Assembly (NCBI GenBank): GCA_947044405.1
Contig: CAMRHE010000502.1
Span: forward strand, 850,001 to 914,000
Source: Leptodactylus fallax
Lineage: Eukaryota; Chordata; Amphibia; Anura; Leptodactylidae
Length of the DNA stretch: 64,000 nucleotides
Direction of reading: 5' to 3'
Within the stretch, counting starts at the first letter, position 1. Every line of letters starts with the position of its first letter. The notes under the pieces were generated by a model that searched no databases, was not told where the DNA came from, and worked only from the letters and a program-made list of their open reading frames with translations. Both the position numbers and the translations under genes were made by a program. Below are positions 38,960 through 48,789 of this stretch, in pieces.

Positions 38960-39462
38960 TTAAAGGGGTATTCCCAAGTACATAACCATTTTTAAATTTG
39001 TAGATAATTAAAAGTTAAACATTTTTGCAAATATAAGTAATTAAACATTTTGCAGAGTTTTAAAGATTTTCTCTACATAGATTGTGGTGACAGTCTTGTT
39101 GTCTTTATCGGTTGCCAGCGGATACGACCATGAATGCAGGATTTTTCTAAGGTCAGAAAATCAGCAATGGTTTCCTTATCGTGGCCAGGATATCTTCTGA
39201 TACATGTAGTGTCCCTGCCTGATAACCCAGCTACAATAAGAAAATCATGGCTGGGTTTTTGACAAGTCCCAGACCATATAAAGTTTCTGCATTTGTGGTC
39301 GTATCTATTGGCAACCGATCGAGACAACAGACTGTCACCGTTAAGATAGAGGAGACCTTTGAAACTCTGCAGAATTTTTAACTACTTATATTTGCAAAAA
39401 TGTTTAACTTTTAGTTATCTACAAATATAGATATGGTTATATTCATGGGAATACCCCTTTAA
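38960..39462. mobile_element. TTAA MITE (T2/Kolobok-type) with very long inverted arms
   Basis: TTAAAGGGGTATTCCCA at the left and its inverse at the right. The arms match for more than 100 bp ('tttgtagataat', 'aagttaaacatttttgcaaa', 'gcagagttt'), so the transcript or single strand would fold into a long hairpin. 503 bp, no protein. Confidence 0.9.
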
Positions 39463-39601
39463 GTTGCAGAATTGCTGGATGACTGGGCGCATATTACTGT
39501 CTTCTGGACACACATTTTCATTATAGATGATTGATGTTGTTGTGAAAGAGAAGGAGTGAAAAACAGTTGATGATGATAACAACCACCGAGTGCTAGGTGC
39601 A

Positions 39602-40843
39602 CAGTGGCTTGCAAAAGTCTTCACACCCCTTGACCTTGTCACATTTTGTCTGTGAACAAAAATCTTCATGTCTTCCCGCAGACGCTCAATGGGATTTGGG
39701 CCTGGACTGTGATTGGGCCATTCTAACCCCGGAATATTCTGTCATCTAAACCTTCCCCTGGAGCTCGGGCTGGAGGTTTAGGGTCATTGTCTTGCTGGAA
39801 TCTCCTTCCCAGTCTTGTCTTTTGCAGCCTCCAGTCTCAGGTTTTCTTCCAGGATTGTCCTGTATTTAGCTCCCTCCATCTTGCCATCCCCTCTGAGCAG
39901 CTTCCCTGTCCCCCCAGCATGATGCTGCCCCCCATGTGTCACAGTGGGGATGACGGGGTGCTCAGGGGGATGAGCAGGGTTACTTTGTATTTAGGCCATA
40001 AAGTTCCCCTTTGGTCTCCTCTGAGCAGAGCACCTTCTCCCACATGTTTGCGGTGTCCCCTATATGACTTGTGGCCATAAATTGCACTTCTTATGTCTTT
40101 CTTACAGCAATGGTTTCCCTTCTTGCCGCTCCTCCATATAGATTGGCAGATTTGTGGAGTGCGCAGTGACTTCTAGTTGCCCTGTGGACAGATTCTCCCT
40201 GTACCTGAGGATTTCTGCAGCTCCTCCACAGTGACCATGGGCCTCTTGGCTGCTTCTCTGTCCAGTGCTCTCCTTGCTCAGTGATCTGTTAGTTTAGGTG
40301 GACGGCCATGTCTTGGTAGATTTGCAGTTGTAGAATACTTTTTCCATTTTTGGATGATGGATTGAACAGCGCTCCTTGGGATGTGCAAAGCATGGGATAT
40401 GTTTTATAATCTAATCCTGCTTTACACTTCTCCACCACCTTATCTCTGAGCTGTCTGGTGATTTCCTTGGTCTTCATGATGCTGTTTGTTCACTCTTGTG
40501 CTCTAACAAACCACTGAGGCCTTCACAGAACAGGAGTATATACTGAGACTACATTACACACAGCCGGACTCTATTAACTCATTAAGTGACTTCTGAAGGC
40601 AATTGTGCACACTGGATTTTATTTAGGGGTATCAGAGTACAGGGGGCTGAAGACTTTTGAAAGTCACACTTTTCAGATTTTTATTTGATTAAAATGTTGA
40701 TAACCTTGTATCATTTTCATTCCACTTCACAATTATCTGCTACTTAGTGCTGGTGATCACTGAAAATCTCTGAAAAGTTTGTGGTTGTTAGGTGACAACA
40801 TGTGACAAAGGTCAAGGGGTATGAAGACTTTTACAAGCCACTG
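39602..40843 (-). mobile_element. Tc1-like copy 7, internally deleted and decayed
   Basis: The tips are CAGTGGCTTGCAAAAGTCTT and its inverse ending 40843 before TA; the left TA has mutated to CA. 1,242 bp, about 350 bp short. The family resembles copies 3 and 4. Confidence 0.85.
39690..40477 (-). pseudogene. Tc1-like transposase relic
   Basis: The minus-strand start MKTKEITRQLRDKVVEKCKAG at 40477 is typical, then the frame breaks within 30 codons. Further traces on the minus strand include the first-Asp region around 40020-40035 ('tctgctcagaggagac', now SEET-like) and the LEWPNH/NPI region at about 39690-39725, next to which the C-terminus is deleted. Confidence 0.75.
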
Positions 40844-40845
40844 TA

Positions 40846-41376
40846 GATGTGGCCAGCCTTCAAGGAAGATCAGTATAGACTACAACAGGTTGCTTTAGTC
40901 AGCTTGTTTGTTTGTTTTTTTAATACCTTGAAAATGGCTCTTTGTACCTATTGGTTAACCAAAAAATCCACTATTACCCCCAAAAAAATCCTAAACCCTT
41001 TAACAAAATGAGTTTGTGCACTATACACTGCAGCTTGCTGCGTCATTCAGCTTTTTTTTTCCCCATGGTAACAGCACTTGCTATACAGTACATTGATTAA
41101 TAAAAAAAATCTTAACAAAAAGAGATTTTTAACTATAGACTACGACACACTGCAGTCAGCCAGCTTGTTATTTTTTGTGTTTGTTTTTTCTGTGATAACA
41201 ACAAAAAAGCACTATTGCCCAAAAAATCCTTAACCATTTTTATTTTTTTTTTAAATAACAGGACCGACTTTGTCAGTATAAACAATATAAGCCATCAAAA
41301 ATCACATTGCAGCAGGATACAGTAATAGTAATGGGATATGGATAATCTGACACTGTATTTTATATAATATACATAA
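40846..41376. other. T-rich spacer, nothing recognised
   Basis: Repeated 'gcttgtttgtttg' and T-run segments; three similar 'caaaaaa(t)cctaa' blocks near 40980, 41100 and 41225. No gene. Confidence 0.4.
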
Positions 41377-41460
41377 TTATACTCTAGGGTTTGAAAAACT
41401 GGAGGGCTGAACCTCTCGAATATTCATTGAAAGAAATCTTGTGAGGTTCGCCCATCTCTA
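41377..41460. repeat. Right end of a hAT-like MITE
   Basis: Ends ggttcgcccatctcta, the canonical right terminus of the family. The left part is not recognisable. Confidence 0.6.
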
Positions 41461-41566
41461 GTCATCAGTCATAAATTTCAGGGCCAATCTCAGGGGGCAT
41501 TTACGCTGCCTTTTCACATACTAAGGCCATATGGCAGTGAAGAATGTAGGTTAAAATCAATGAGAC

Positions 41567-42120
41567 ATCTCTCCTTACTATGTAGCATCTCTCCTTACTA
41601 TGTGAGATCTCTCTTTACTACGTGACATCTCTCCGTACTATCTCTCCTTACTAAGTGACATCTCTCTTTACTACGTGACATCTCTCCTTACTATGTGACA
41701 TCTCTCCTTACTATGTGGCATCTCTCCTTACTAAGTGACATCTCTCTTTACTACGGACATCTCTCCTTACTATGTGACATCTCTCCTTACTAAGTGACAT
41801 CTCTCCGTACTATCTCTCTTTACTATGTGACCTCTCTCCTTACTAAGTGCTCTCTCCGTACTATCTCTCCTTACTAAGTGACCTCTCTCCTTACTACGTG
41901 ACATCTCTCCTTACAAGTGACACTCTTACTACGTGACATCTCTCCTTACTAAGTGACATCTCTCCTTACTATGTGACATCTCTCCTTACTATCTCTCCTT
42001 ACTAAGTGACCTCTCTCCTTACTAAGTGACATCTCTCCTTACTAAGTGACAGCTCTCCTTACTACGTGGCATCTGTCCTTACTACGTGGCATCTGTCCTT
42101 ACTACGTGGCATCTCTCCTT
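41567..42120. repeat. 20-bp minisatellite (CTCTCCTTACTAAGTGACAT)
   Basis: More than 25 units of about 20 bp, with variants at 'taagtga', 'tatgtga', 'tacgtga' and shorter units lacking the middle. Ends in three 'tacgtggcatctgtcctt'-type units. Confidence 0.95.
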
Positions 42121-44381
42121 ACTCTAATATAGGTTCTCTGGCTAGACTTGAGTCAGACAGCATGGTAAGACGACAGTGGGGTTTTCAGACTGATTTTATG
42201 TGTCTATTGATGGTTGGTTTTTTGCACCACTGTGTGCCCCTGTTCTCATCTCAATGATAACCAGAATGCTGGCTGTGGGATCTGCTTGGAGCGGGTAGAG
42301 GTTTGAATTATGGATTGACAAGTATTCTATGGAGGATTTCTTTTATACAGGTTTTATCCAAAATGAGATCTGATGCTAATCTATTGCCCCCGGGATAGCA
42401 ATTTAGAAATTATACCAAGGAGGAGGTCGAAGATGGCGGTTACTCATTCCTTCTTGTGTCAGGGTGACTGTGACCCTAAGTCCTCTACAGGTCCTGGACA
42501 GGACAGTCTTAAAGAGATACCACCTGGGTAATAACAGAGATATCCCGATGGACAGTCCCTGCTGTGGGTCACCTGGATGGTGGTGTTGGGTGTGAATGAG
42601 ACACATGATATTGTGAAGCTGCAGAAGCAGGAAGGCTGCTGTCAGTGACAGCTGCCCCCCCCCCCCCAAAGAGAATGCTGTCATATTTGAGAAAGGACCT
42701 GAATTTGCCCAAAACGCGTTGTGTGTATGCCAATAATACATTCATCCGGACCAGAGCTATTGACCCTCGTTTTTCTTCCTGGAGATTCTCCTCCATATAT
42801 TTGGACCCCCCCCCCCAAAGAGAAGGCAGGGATGGTTTATTGCCATCTCTGCCTTCCCGGATGCTGCATACACAGTGCTCAATTAATGCCAAGGAACTTT
42901 AGGAGCTGCTGGGTCTTAGAGGAGGCAGTATATACAAGGAGGCAGCATTTCTCCTGTAACTCGAGTTAATATATTAATCTAGAGGGGCATAATGTATAAA
43001 AAAATAAACATGAAAAAATACAAAAATCTAAAAAAAAAATGACAATGCCACACCCATATCATAAAAAAAATTACCATAATGGAAAGAGAAAACTATTTAA
43101 AAAAATATATTTTGGTACTTTGTGTTCTATAAAAAAAAAAAAAAAAAATAAACATGGGAAAAATAGACATGTCCCCTGCCTTTTTTTTTGTAATTTTTCC
43201 CCATGTACTAAGAAAAAGAAAAAATTATGCAAAAATAAAAGTGAAACACTTTTGGTCACTCTACAGACTTGGATAGAAATGGTGTTTGTTCTACACTCCC
43301 TCTTTATGGGAGCATCTGGGGCCCAATGTTGTGGGGCAGCCTGTCATAACCTAACCACAACTAACTAAAGAGTAGAAGGGGTTCTCTGAAACCTCATTGC
43401 ACTCACTGCAGCTAACTACAGTAAAAACTGGCCATGAGGGTTGGCTGCTAGGCTACGGCTATGAATGGCCGATTAACTCTTCAGGAGCCAAAGCAGAGCT
43501 GTAAAAGTGCAATAAACAGAATAAAACGTGAAATGCTATTATAACAATTAAAAACATCATTTTTGGCTTTCTCAGAGCTGGTGGCTGCTCCTCTTTCAGT
43601 GGTTAATGACGTATGTAACAATCAATTTTAAGCCAAGTTCACACAGAGGAATTTGTAACTGATTTTGAGGCTGGTTAGGAATGAAAAAACATTCTAAATT
43701 CTGTCTAGAATCTTCCTGAAATCTGCCTTTCATTATTTTCTTGGAATCAGTGACAAACCCGTCCATTTTTAGTGCACTAAAAAAAAATGAGCATCTTGCC
43801 TGATCTTGGCCTCGTTGCCTGAATCACCAAAGAACATTGTATTACAGTCATAGATCATTGCCTCTTCTGCTTCTGATGAATGTGGGGGGCGGGGGCGGTA
43901 CTGACTCTAATTTGATACATAGGAATAGCCTAAAAATCTGTGACCACAATACAAAATCTGTCACAGGTCCCTGCAGCTATTTTGAGTATTTTATTTTACC
44001 CACAGGCTCTTGTGGCCTCTTCAAGCTTCTTAAGATGTCTTTTCCAACACCACACCTGTCGGGGTAACTGCTGAGGCCTTTGAGTGGACTTCTGCAGTCA
44101 CATAGGGCTAGTCAACATCATGATGAGACAATCAGACCACAACATTGACATCAGGGGACAGGACATAGGAGAAGAAGAGCCCACAAATGAAAAACATACA
44201 CTGGGAAAGAAGCCTGGATGCCCATGAGAGGTGAGGAAAGGTTACAGAGTATAATAGCGAATCATGGTTTACAAATACAAAAGTTTGGATTCATTCTAAT
44301 TTATTAGTGTTCTCTAGTCTATCGCACTTTAAGAGCTGAGAAAAGAAAGAAAGAAGACATGGATGGATATATATATGTATG
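42121..44381. other. No gene recognised (about 2.3 kb)
   Basis: Contains C-runs at 42655-42667 and 42807-42816, 'tgcccaaaacgcgttgtg' (42707-42724), an A-run at 43129-43147 and A/T-rich low-complexity DNA at 43000-43250. The 43620-43800 part has the look of decayed dispersed repeat. No open frame has a family motif. Confidence 0.4.

Positions 44382-44422
<41 letters not shown>
44382..44422. repeat. (TA)n microsatellite
   Basis: About 41 bp of TA repeats with a preceding interrupted part from 44368. Confidence 0.9.
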
Positions 44423-44425
<3 letters not shown>

Positions 44426-44809
44426 GCTAGCAGAGGACTTGAGCATGAGAAGCAATGGAAACACATACATTGGCAAAACACTGTCCACAGTTACCAGTTC
44501 CATCACATAGCAAATCCAACTGTGAAAGTCAAGACCAGAGAAGATTGCCGATGAAGGTTCAAGCTTATGTGTAGACCTACATGACACCAATGAGAGCTAA
44601 ATCAGGTTGTAGCAAGACCTTCTGTATCACCATCCTCCTTTGACCATCTATAAGATGTTCTAAAAATGGAGGTGTCCTGCTTCTCTACAGTCTTAAGAAG
44701 ATCACCAAACTAATGTTAATAGCCCCAACATGGATTGCCAATTGTAGAGATGTCAATATGACCTCCAGATTTCTGAGCTACATCCCAGGATCAGATTCCA
44801 AACTCAACT

Positions 44810-45730
44810 TTAGATCCACCTCCTTATGGCTGCCCTGATCTCTTGGTTCTTCAGACTGTAAACGCAAGGGTTAAATAATGGAGTCACCACTGTATATAGT
44901 AAAGATAGCATCTTCTTAAGGTTAAGCGATTGTCCTCTAAAGGGCGTCACGTAGATGACAGTAAGGGTTCCATAATACATGCAGACTACAGAGAGGTGGG
45001 AGCTACAAGTGGAGAAGGCTTTCTGCCTCCCGGAGGTTGAAGATATCCTCAGTATGGCCACCACTATGCAGATATATGTGGCGATAATAAATACTGTCTC
45101 AAGGAACATCTCAGGAGTGGCTATAACTAGCACTACTATCTCTAGGACTGTAGTATCGGAGCATGAGAGTTGTATGAGAGGAGCAAAATCACAGAAGAAG
45201 TGGTCAATGACATTGTCACCACAAAAAGAAAGATTGGAGATTAGGACAGACACACTGAAAATGATCATGGAACCCAAAACCCAGCAGAAAAGAACCAGCC
45301 AGTGACTAAACTGGGAAGTCATTGTAATGGAATATTGTAAGGGCTGACATATGGCTAAATATCGATCGTAGGACATAACAGTGAGAAGAAGACATTCAAT
45401 GACAGAAGAAGAGCCAAAGAAGTAGAACTGTGTAATACAACCATCAACAGAAATGTCCGCTCCATCATGTATGATGAGCTGAAGGGCTAGTGGGGAAATG
45501 GTCGAGGAAAGAACAAAATCACAAGTAGACAAATGGCTGAGAAAGACATACATGGGATGTTGGAGCTGACGGGAGGTGGAGACCAAACCCACAATTAGAA
45601 GATTACCGACAAGAGTGACCCCATAGACCATGAGAAGGACAAAGAAAAGAAAAAATCTCAGGTCATGAAGACCTGGAAATCCAAGTAGAAAGATTGTCTT
45701 AAGAGATGTCAAATTTGTTGCTAAAATCAT
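44810..45730 (-). CDS. Olfactory receptor, class II, intact (OR3)
   Basis: Odorant GPCR of 306 residues. N-glycosylation site N6-L-T; LLGFPG at 15-20; VGNLLI at 41-46 (TM1 Asn43); HPMYVFLSHLS at 58-68; TM3 Cys98; MSYDRYLAIC at 119-128; ECL2 cysteines C170, C180 (HFFCD), C190; KAFSTCSSHLSVV at 237-249; PLFNPCVYSLKNQEIRAAI at 284-302. All key residues present. It is closely related to OR4 at 59246: both share LLISNL.FCG, SNLLEIVVLVI-type and NP.IYSLKNQE segments, so they are paralogues. The bases before the ATG on the minus strand read 'cttttgttttcag', a strong splice acceptor touching the start codon. The upstream side carries a long palindrome (45934-46528). Confidence 0.95.
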   Translation of the reverse strand: MILATNLTSLKTIFLLGFPGLHDLRFFLFFVLLMVYGVTLVGNLLIVGLVSTSRQLQHPMYVFLSHLSTCDFVLSSTISPLALQLIIHDGADISVDGCITQFYFFGSSSVIECLLLTVMSYDRYLAICQPLQYSITMTSQFSHWLVLFCWVLGSMIIFSVSVLISNLSFCGDNVIDHFFCDFAPLIQLSCSDTTVLEIVVLVIATPEMFLETVFIIATYICIVVAILRISSTSGRQKAFSTCSSHLSVVCMYYGTLTVIYVTPFRGQSLNLKKMLSLLYTVVTPLFNPCVYSLKNQEIRAAIRRWI

Positions 45731-45743
45731 CTGAAAACAAAAG
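45731..45743 (-). other. Candidate splice acceptor immediately before the OR3 start
   Basis: On the minus strand the sequence reads cttttgttttcag directly followed by ATG: pyrimidine tract plus AG. Suggests the coding exon begins at the start codon and that 5' UTR lies in an upstream exon. Confidence 0.6.
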
Positions 45744-45754
45744 ACGTGTATTAA

Positions 45755-45900
45755 TATCTATCTAATCTATCAGAAGATTGTTATAAATGAGTGACTCCAT
45801 AAACTATAAAAAGAACAAAGAAAAGAAAATTACCAGGGGATGAAGACACTGAACTATAAGTAGGAAAAAAGAAATGTCTTAGATAATGTATGAGAGAATT
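45755..45900. repeat. Extra direct copy of one palindrome arm
   Basis: 'gaagattgttataaat', 'gagtgactccataaactat' and 'gatgaagacactgaa' recur in the same orientation at 46277-46400 and inverted at 46045-46170. Confidence 0.85.
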
Positions 45901-46024
45901 TCTTGTACATTTCTTTTTACTGCCATCTATATTGCTTGAGTGATATTTGGAATTTTTCAAGGGATCTTGGCAGGCTTCTGGTGGGGCGTAGCAAGTGAGA
46001 TTCCAGTGCTGTCAGAATTTTGGA

Positions 46025-46050
46025 GATAGATAGATAGATAGATCGATATG
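46025..46050. repeat. (GATA)n microsatellite
   Basis: Short GATA run inside the left palindrome arm. Confidence 0.85.
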
Positions 46051-46173
46051 AGAGAATTTTAAGACATTTATTTTTCCACTGTATTCAGTGTCTTCATCAC
46101 CTGGTTTTTCTTTTCTTTGCTCTCTTATAGTTTATGGAGTCACTCTATTTATAACAATATTCTGATAGATGAT

Positions 46174-46174
46174 T

Positions 46175-46209
<35 letters not shown>

Positions 46210-46222
46210 CGATAGATAGATA
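46174..46222. repeat. (GATA)n microsatellite at palindrome centre
   Basis: About 12 GATA units with one TCGA interruption. Confidence 0.9.
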
Positions 46223-46393
46223 AATAAGAAATTCTCTCATACATTATCTATCCATCTAATCTATCTATCTATCTGAAGATTGTTATAAATAGAGTGACTC
46301 CATAAACTATAAAGAGAGCAAAGAAAAGAAAAATACCAGGTGATGAAGACACTGAAATACAAGTAGGAAAAAATAAATGTTTTAAGAAATTCT

Positions 46394-46407
46394 CTCAATC
46401 TATCTAT

Positions 46408-46441
<34 letters not shown>

Positions 46442-46443
46442 CC
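46394..46443. repeat. (TATC)n microsatellite
   Basis: About 12 units, the inverted partner of 46025-46050 in the right arm. Confidence 0.9.
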
Positions 46444-46698
46444 AAAATCATGATAGCACTGGAATCTCACTTGCTAGCCCCAAGAAGCCTGCCAAGATCC
46501 CTTGAAAAATTCCAAATATCACTCAAGCAGCACTCCAAAGTTAGTGAAAAAAGCATTGTCTGACACTATATTCACACATGTAACATTTCAGCTCCAATGA
46601 CTAGAGTCTTACGCAAGTGATTTCTAGAGATTCGAGCTAAAACGTTGCATAAATACAGTGAATAACGTGTCCTCTGTGTTTTGTTACAAATGTACTAC

Positions 46699-46711
46699 TT
46701 GGATCTATCTC

Positions 46712-46761
<50 letters not shown>
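46699..46761. repeat. (CTAT)n microsatellite
   Basis: About 14 units; it lies outside the palindrome. Confidence 0.9.
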
Positions 46762-46762
46762 C

Positions 46763-47920
46763 ATATCTATCCATCTGTGTAGACAATTTTACTTACAGTA
46801 TACAGGTATATATGGTAATAATCTGCCTGCACAGGGTTTGCAGAGTGTTCTTATGCTGAATTTAATAAAATAAATGAACCCCACACCCCAGAGCAGAAGG
46901 AGTGAACACACCATGTGATGTTGCTGCTCTCACCTTTTATTCGGTTTCTGAGTAGTGAGAAGGATTCAGGGGCCCCTGAGGGGGCTCTCAAGATGTTGAT
47001 TTTGTTCCCCATAAGGGATGAGGTAAGATCATAGATTATCTACAACATTAGAACTGATAGAATTATTATTAGAAATATCAGGTCTAGACATAAAGCAAAA
47101 TACAGAGCTATGCAGGGTGCAGGTAACTGGACCATACAGGGGTATACAGTATAGTAAAGCCACATGGGACATATATAACATGACCAGGATGCTCTATATA
47201 AACAGTGCAGTGAGAACTGACCATTGGATTTGGTAGATGTTCAGAGATCAGAGGGGCCATGTGAGGAGTCCTTCAGAGAATAAGTAGAGAGGTGGCTGAT
47301 CAGACAATGATAAGTAAGGAGAACATTAGAACTTGGGATATGGCTGGCAGGGACGGAGGGACAGAGGGGTCTAGATTGGTCTTCTTTATAAAGAGTGGAA
47401 AGTTACAGATGATAGATACAGAGGTTGAATACAATGGTGCACTCGTAACGTCCAGGAGGTGCCAGAATGAAAATCTTTAGAGCCTTTATTTTCATTATAA
47501 AAACTGTGAACTCGAAAGTCTTTGATAGAGAACAAACTAACACTAGAAATTAATACAACACAGCTCAGTATCAGTAACTATACAGGTTTTAGCAGTTTAC
47601 CATTCGATAACAGAGCCACATTACTTACATGACGAATTTACAATCTGTAGTCAGAAATACATCAATAGAACAATGAGAATGCTAACTGCGAATATCAGAA
47701 ACCCAAGATACTGAGCAATGAGCATCATTCCTGCTATTCAGGGGTTAATCTGTAACTCTAGGGAGGAGGCTGACCATTACTTCTTTGAAAGTGATAATGA
47801 CAAAGACCAAGCATGGCAGGCAGTATGTTTCACTGCTTACATGGTGACAAGCATATTATAAGCATCAAGAAGAGGGATAAGTACTGGATCACCATACTTT
47901 AGATCCTCGCTATTAGAGAT
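46763..47920. other. No gene recognised
   Basis: Plain non-coding sequence, no long open frame with a motif and no recognised repeat. Confidence 0.4.
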
Positions 47921-47923
47921 GGG

Positions 47924-48350
47924 TAAACCTATCTATAAAAAATAGTGTATGTCACTGTCAGGGCTCCTAGGACTATATATCTATAATACATAGTGTATGA
48001 CACTGTCAGGACTCCTAGGACTATATATCTATAAAACATAGTGTATGACACTGTCAGGGTTCCTAGGACTCTATATCTATAATACATAGTGTATGACACT
48101 GTCAGGGCTCCTAGGCAAACAAAACATAGTGTATGACACTGTCAGGGCCCTATGATTATATATCTATAATACATAGTGTATGACACTGTCAGGACTCCTA
48201 GGACTATATATCTATAATACATAGTGTATGACACTGTCAGGGCTCCTAGGACTATATATCTATAATACATAGTGTATGACACTGTCAGGGCTCCTAGGAC
48301 TATATATCTATAATACATAGTGTATGACACTGTCAGGACTCCTAGGACTC
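47924..48350. repeat. 48-bp satellite array B, next to a MITE end
   Basis: About nine units of the 48-bp repeat, one shortened near 48115-48155. Immediately to the left is tagagatgggtaaacc (47924), the left terminus of the hAT-like MITE family. Confidence 0.9.
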
Positions 48351-48685
48351 TACTGGACTGTAACGATACTAGTTATCAGATTTGGAGGCCAATTGGTGAG
48401 GCAAACGGTACAGTACTTTAATAGTAAGAGAAGCAGGAATAGTGCCTCAGGAGTAGAAGAAACCTTGGTCAGATGTTTGCAGAATTCGGTACACAGGAGC
48501 AGTAGAGTAGTGGTGAGGATCAGGGTAAACAAGGAAAAGACAGCCAGAATAATCAGGCACAATATGGAGTTTACTATGAGTTTATATGGGACTAGCTAAA
48601 CTGTGATTGGCCACAGAGCAGGTGATATCCATAACCCAATCACTCCAATTGAAAAGACCAGACTAAGAAAGGCACTGACCAAAAA
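48351..48685. other. Spacer, nothing recognised
   Basis: Open frame 48324-48599 runs out of the satellite and has no motif. Confidence 0.4.
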
Positions 48686-48687
48686 AG

Positions 48688-48765
48688 CTTCTCAGTGGCA
48701 TAATGGTCAAGGCTGCAGAACATGGCCGGGTAGTCAAGGGTTCAAGACCCAGTGAGCTCAATTCC
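48688..48765 (+). repeat. tRNA-like (SINE head or tRNA pseudogene)
   Basis: Contains an A-box-like TGGCATAATGG and a B-box-like GGTTCAAGACC about 40 bp apart, the spacing of a pol III tRNA promoter. No well-formed cloverleaf or anticodon could be confirmed by eye, so a tRNA-derived repeat is more likely than a functional tRNA. Confidence 0.4.
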
Positions 48766-48789
48766 TGCCATGGACATTTATGGATGATG

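Larger units (their letters stand above)
45934..46528. repeat. Long imperfect palindrome upstream of OR3
   Basis: The left arm from 'gcttgagtgatatttggaat' (45934) is the reverse complement of the right arm ending 'attccaaatatcactcaagc' (46528). Arms of about 290 bp face each other around 46231 with GATA repeats on the left and TATC repeats on the right. Matches include 'gggatcttggcaggcttct', 'ctatagtttatggagtcact' type words and 'gtcttcatcacctgg'. Confidence 0.9.

Noticed and set aside
41567..42120. CRISPR-like array
   Set aside because: Units are contiguous with no unique spacers, in a vertebrate context; an ordinary minisatellite.
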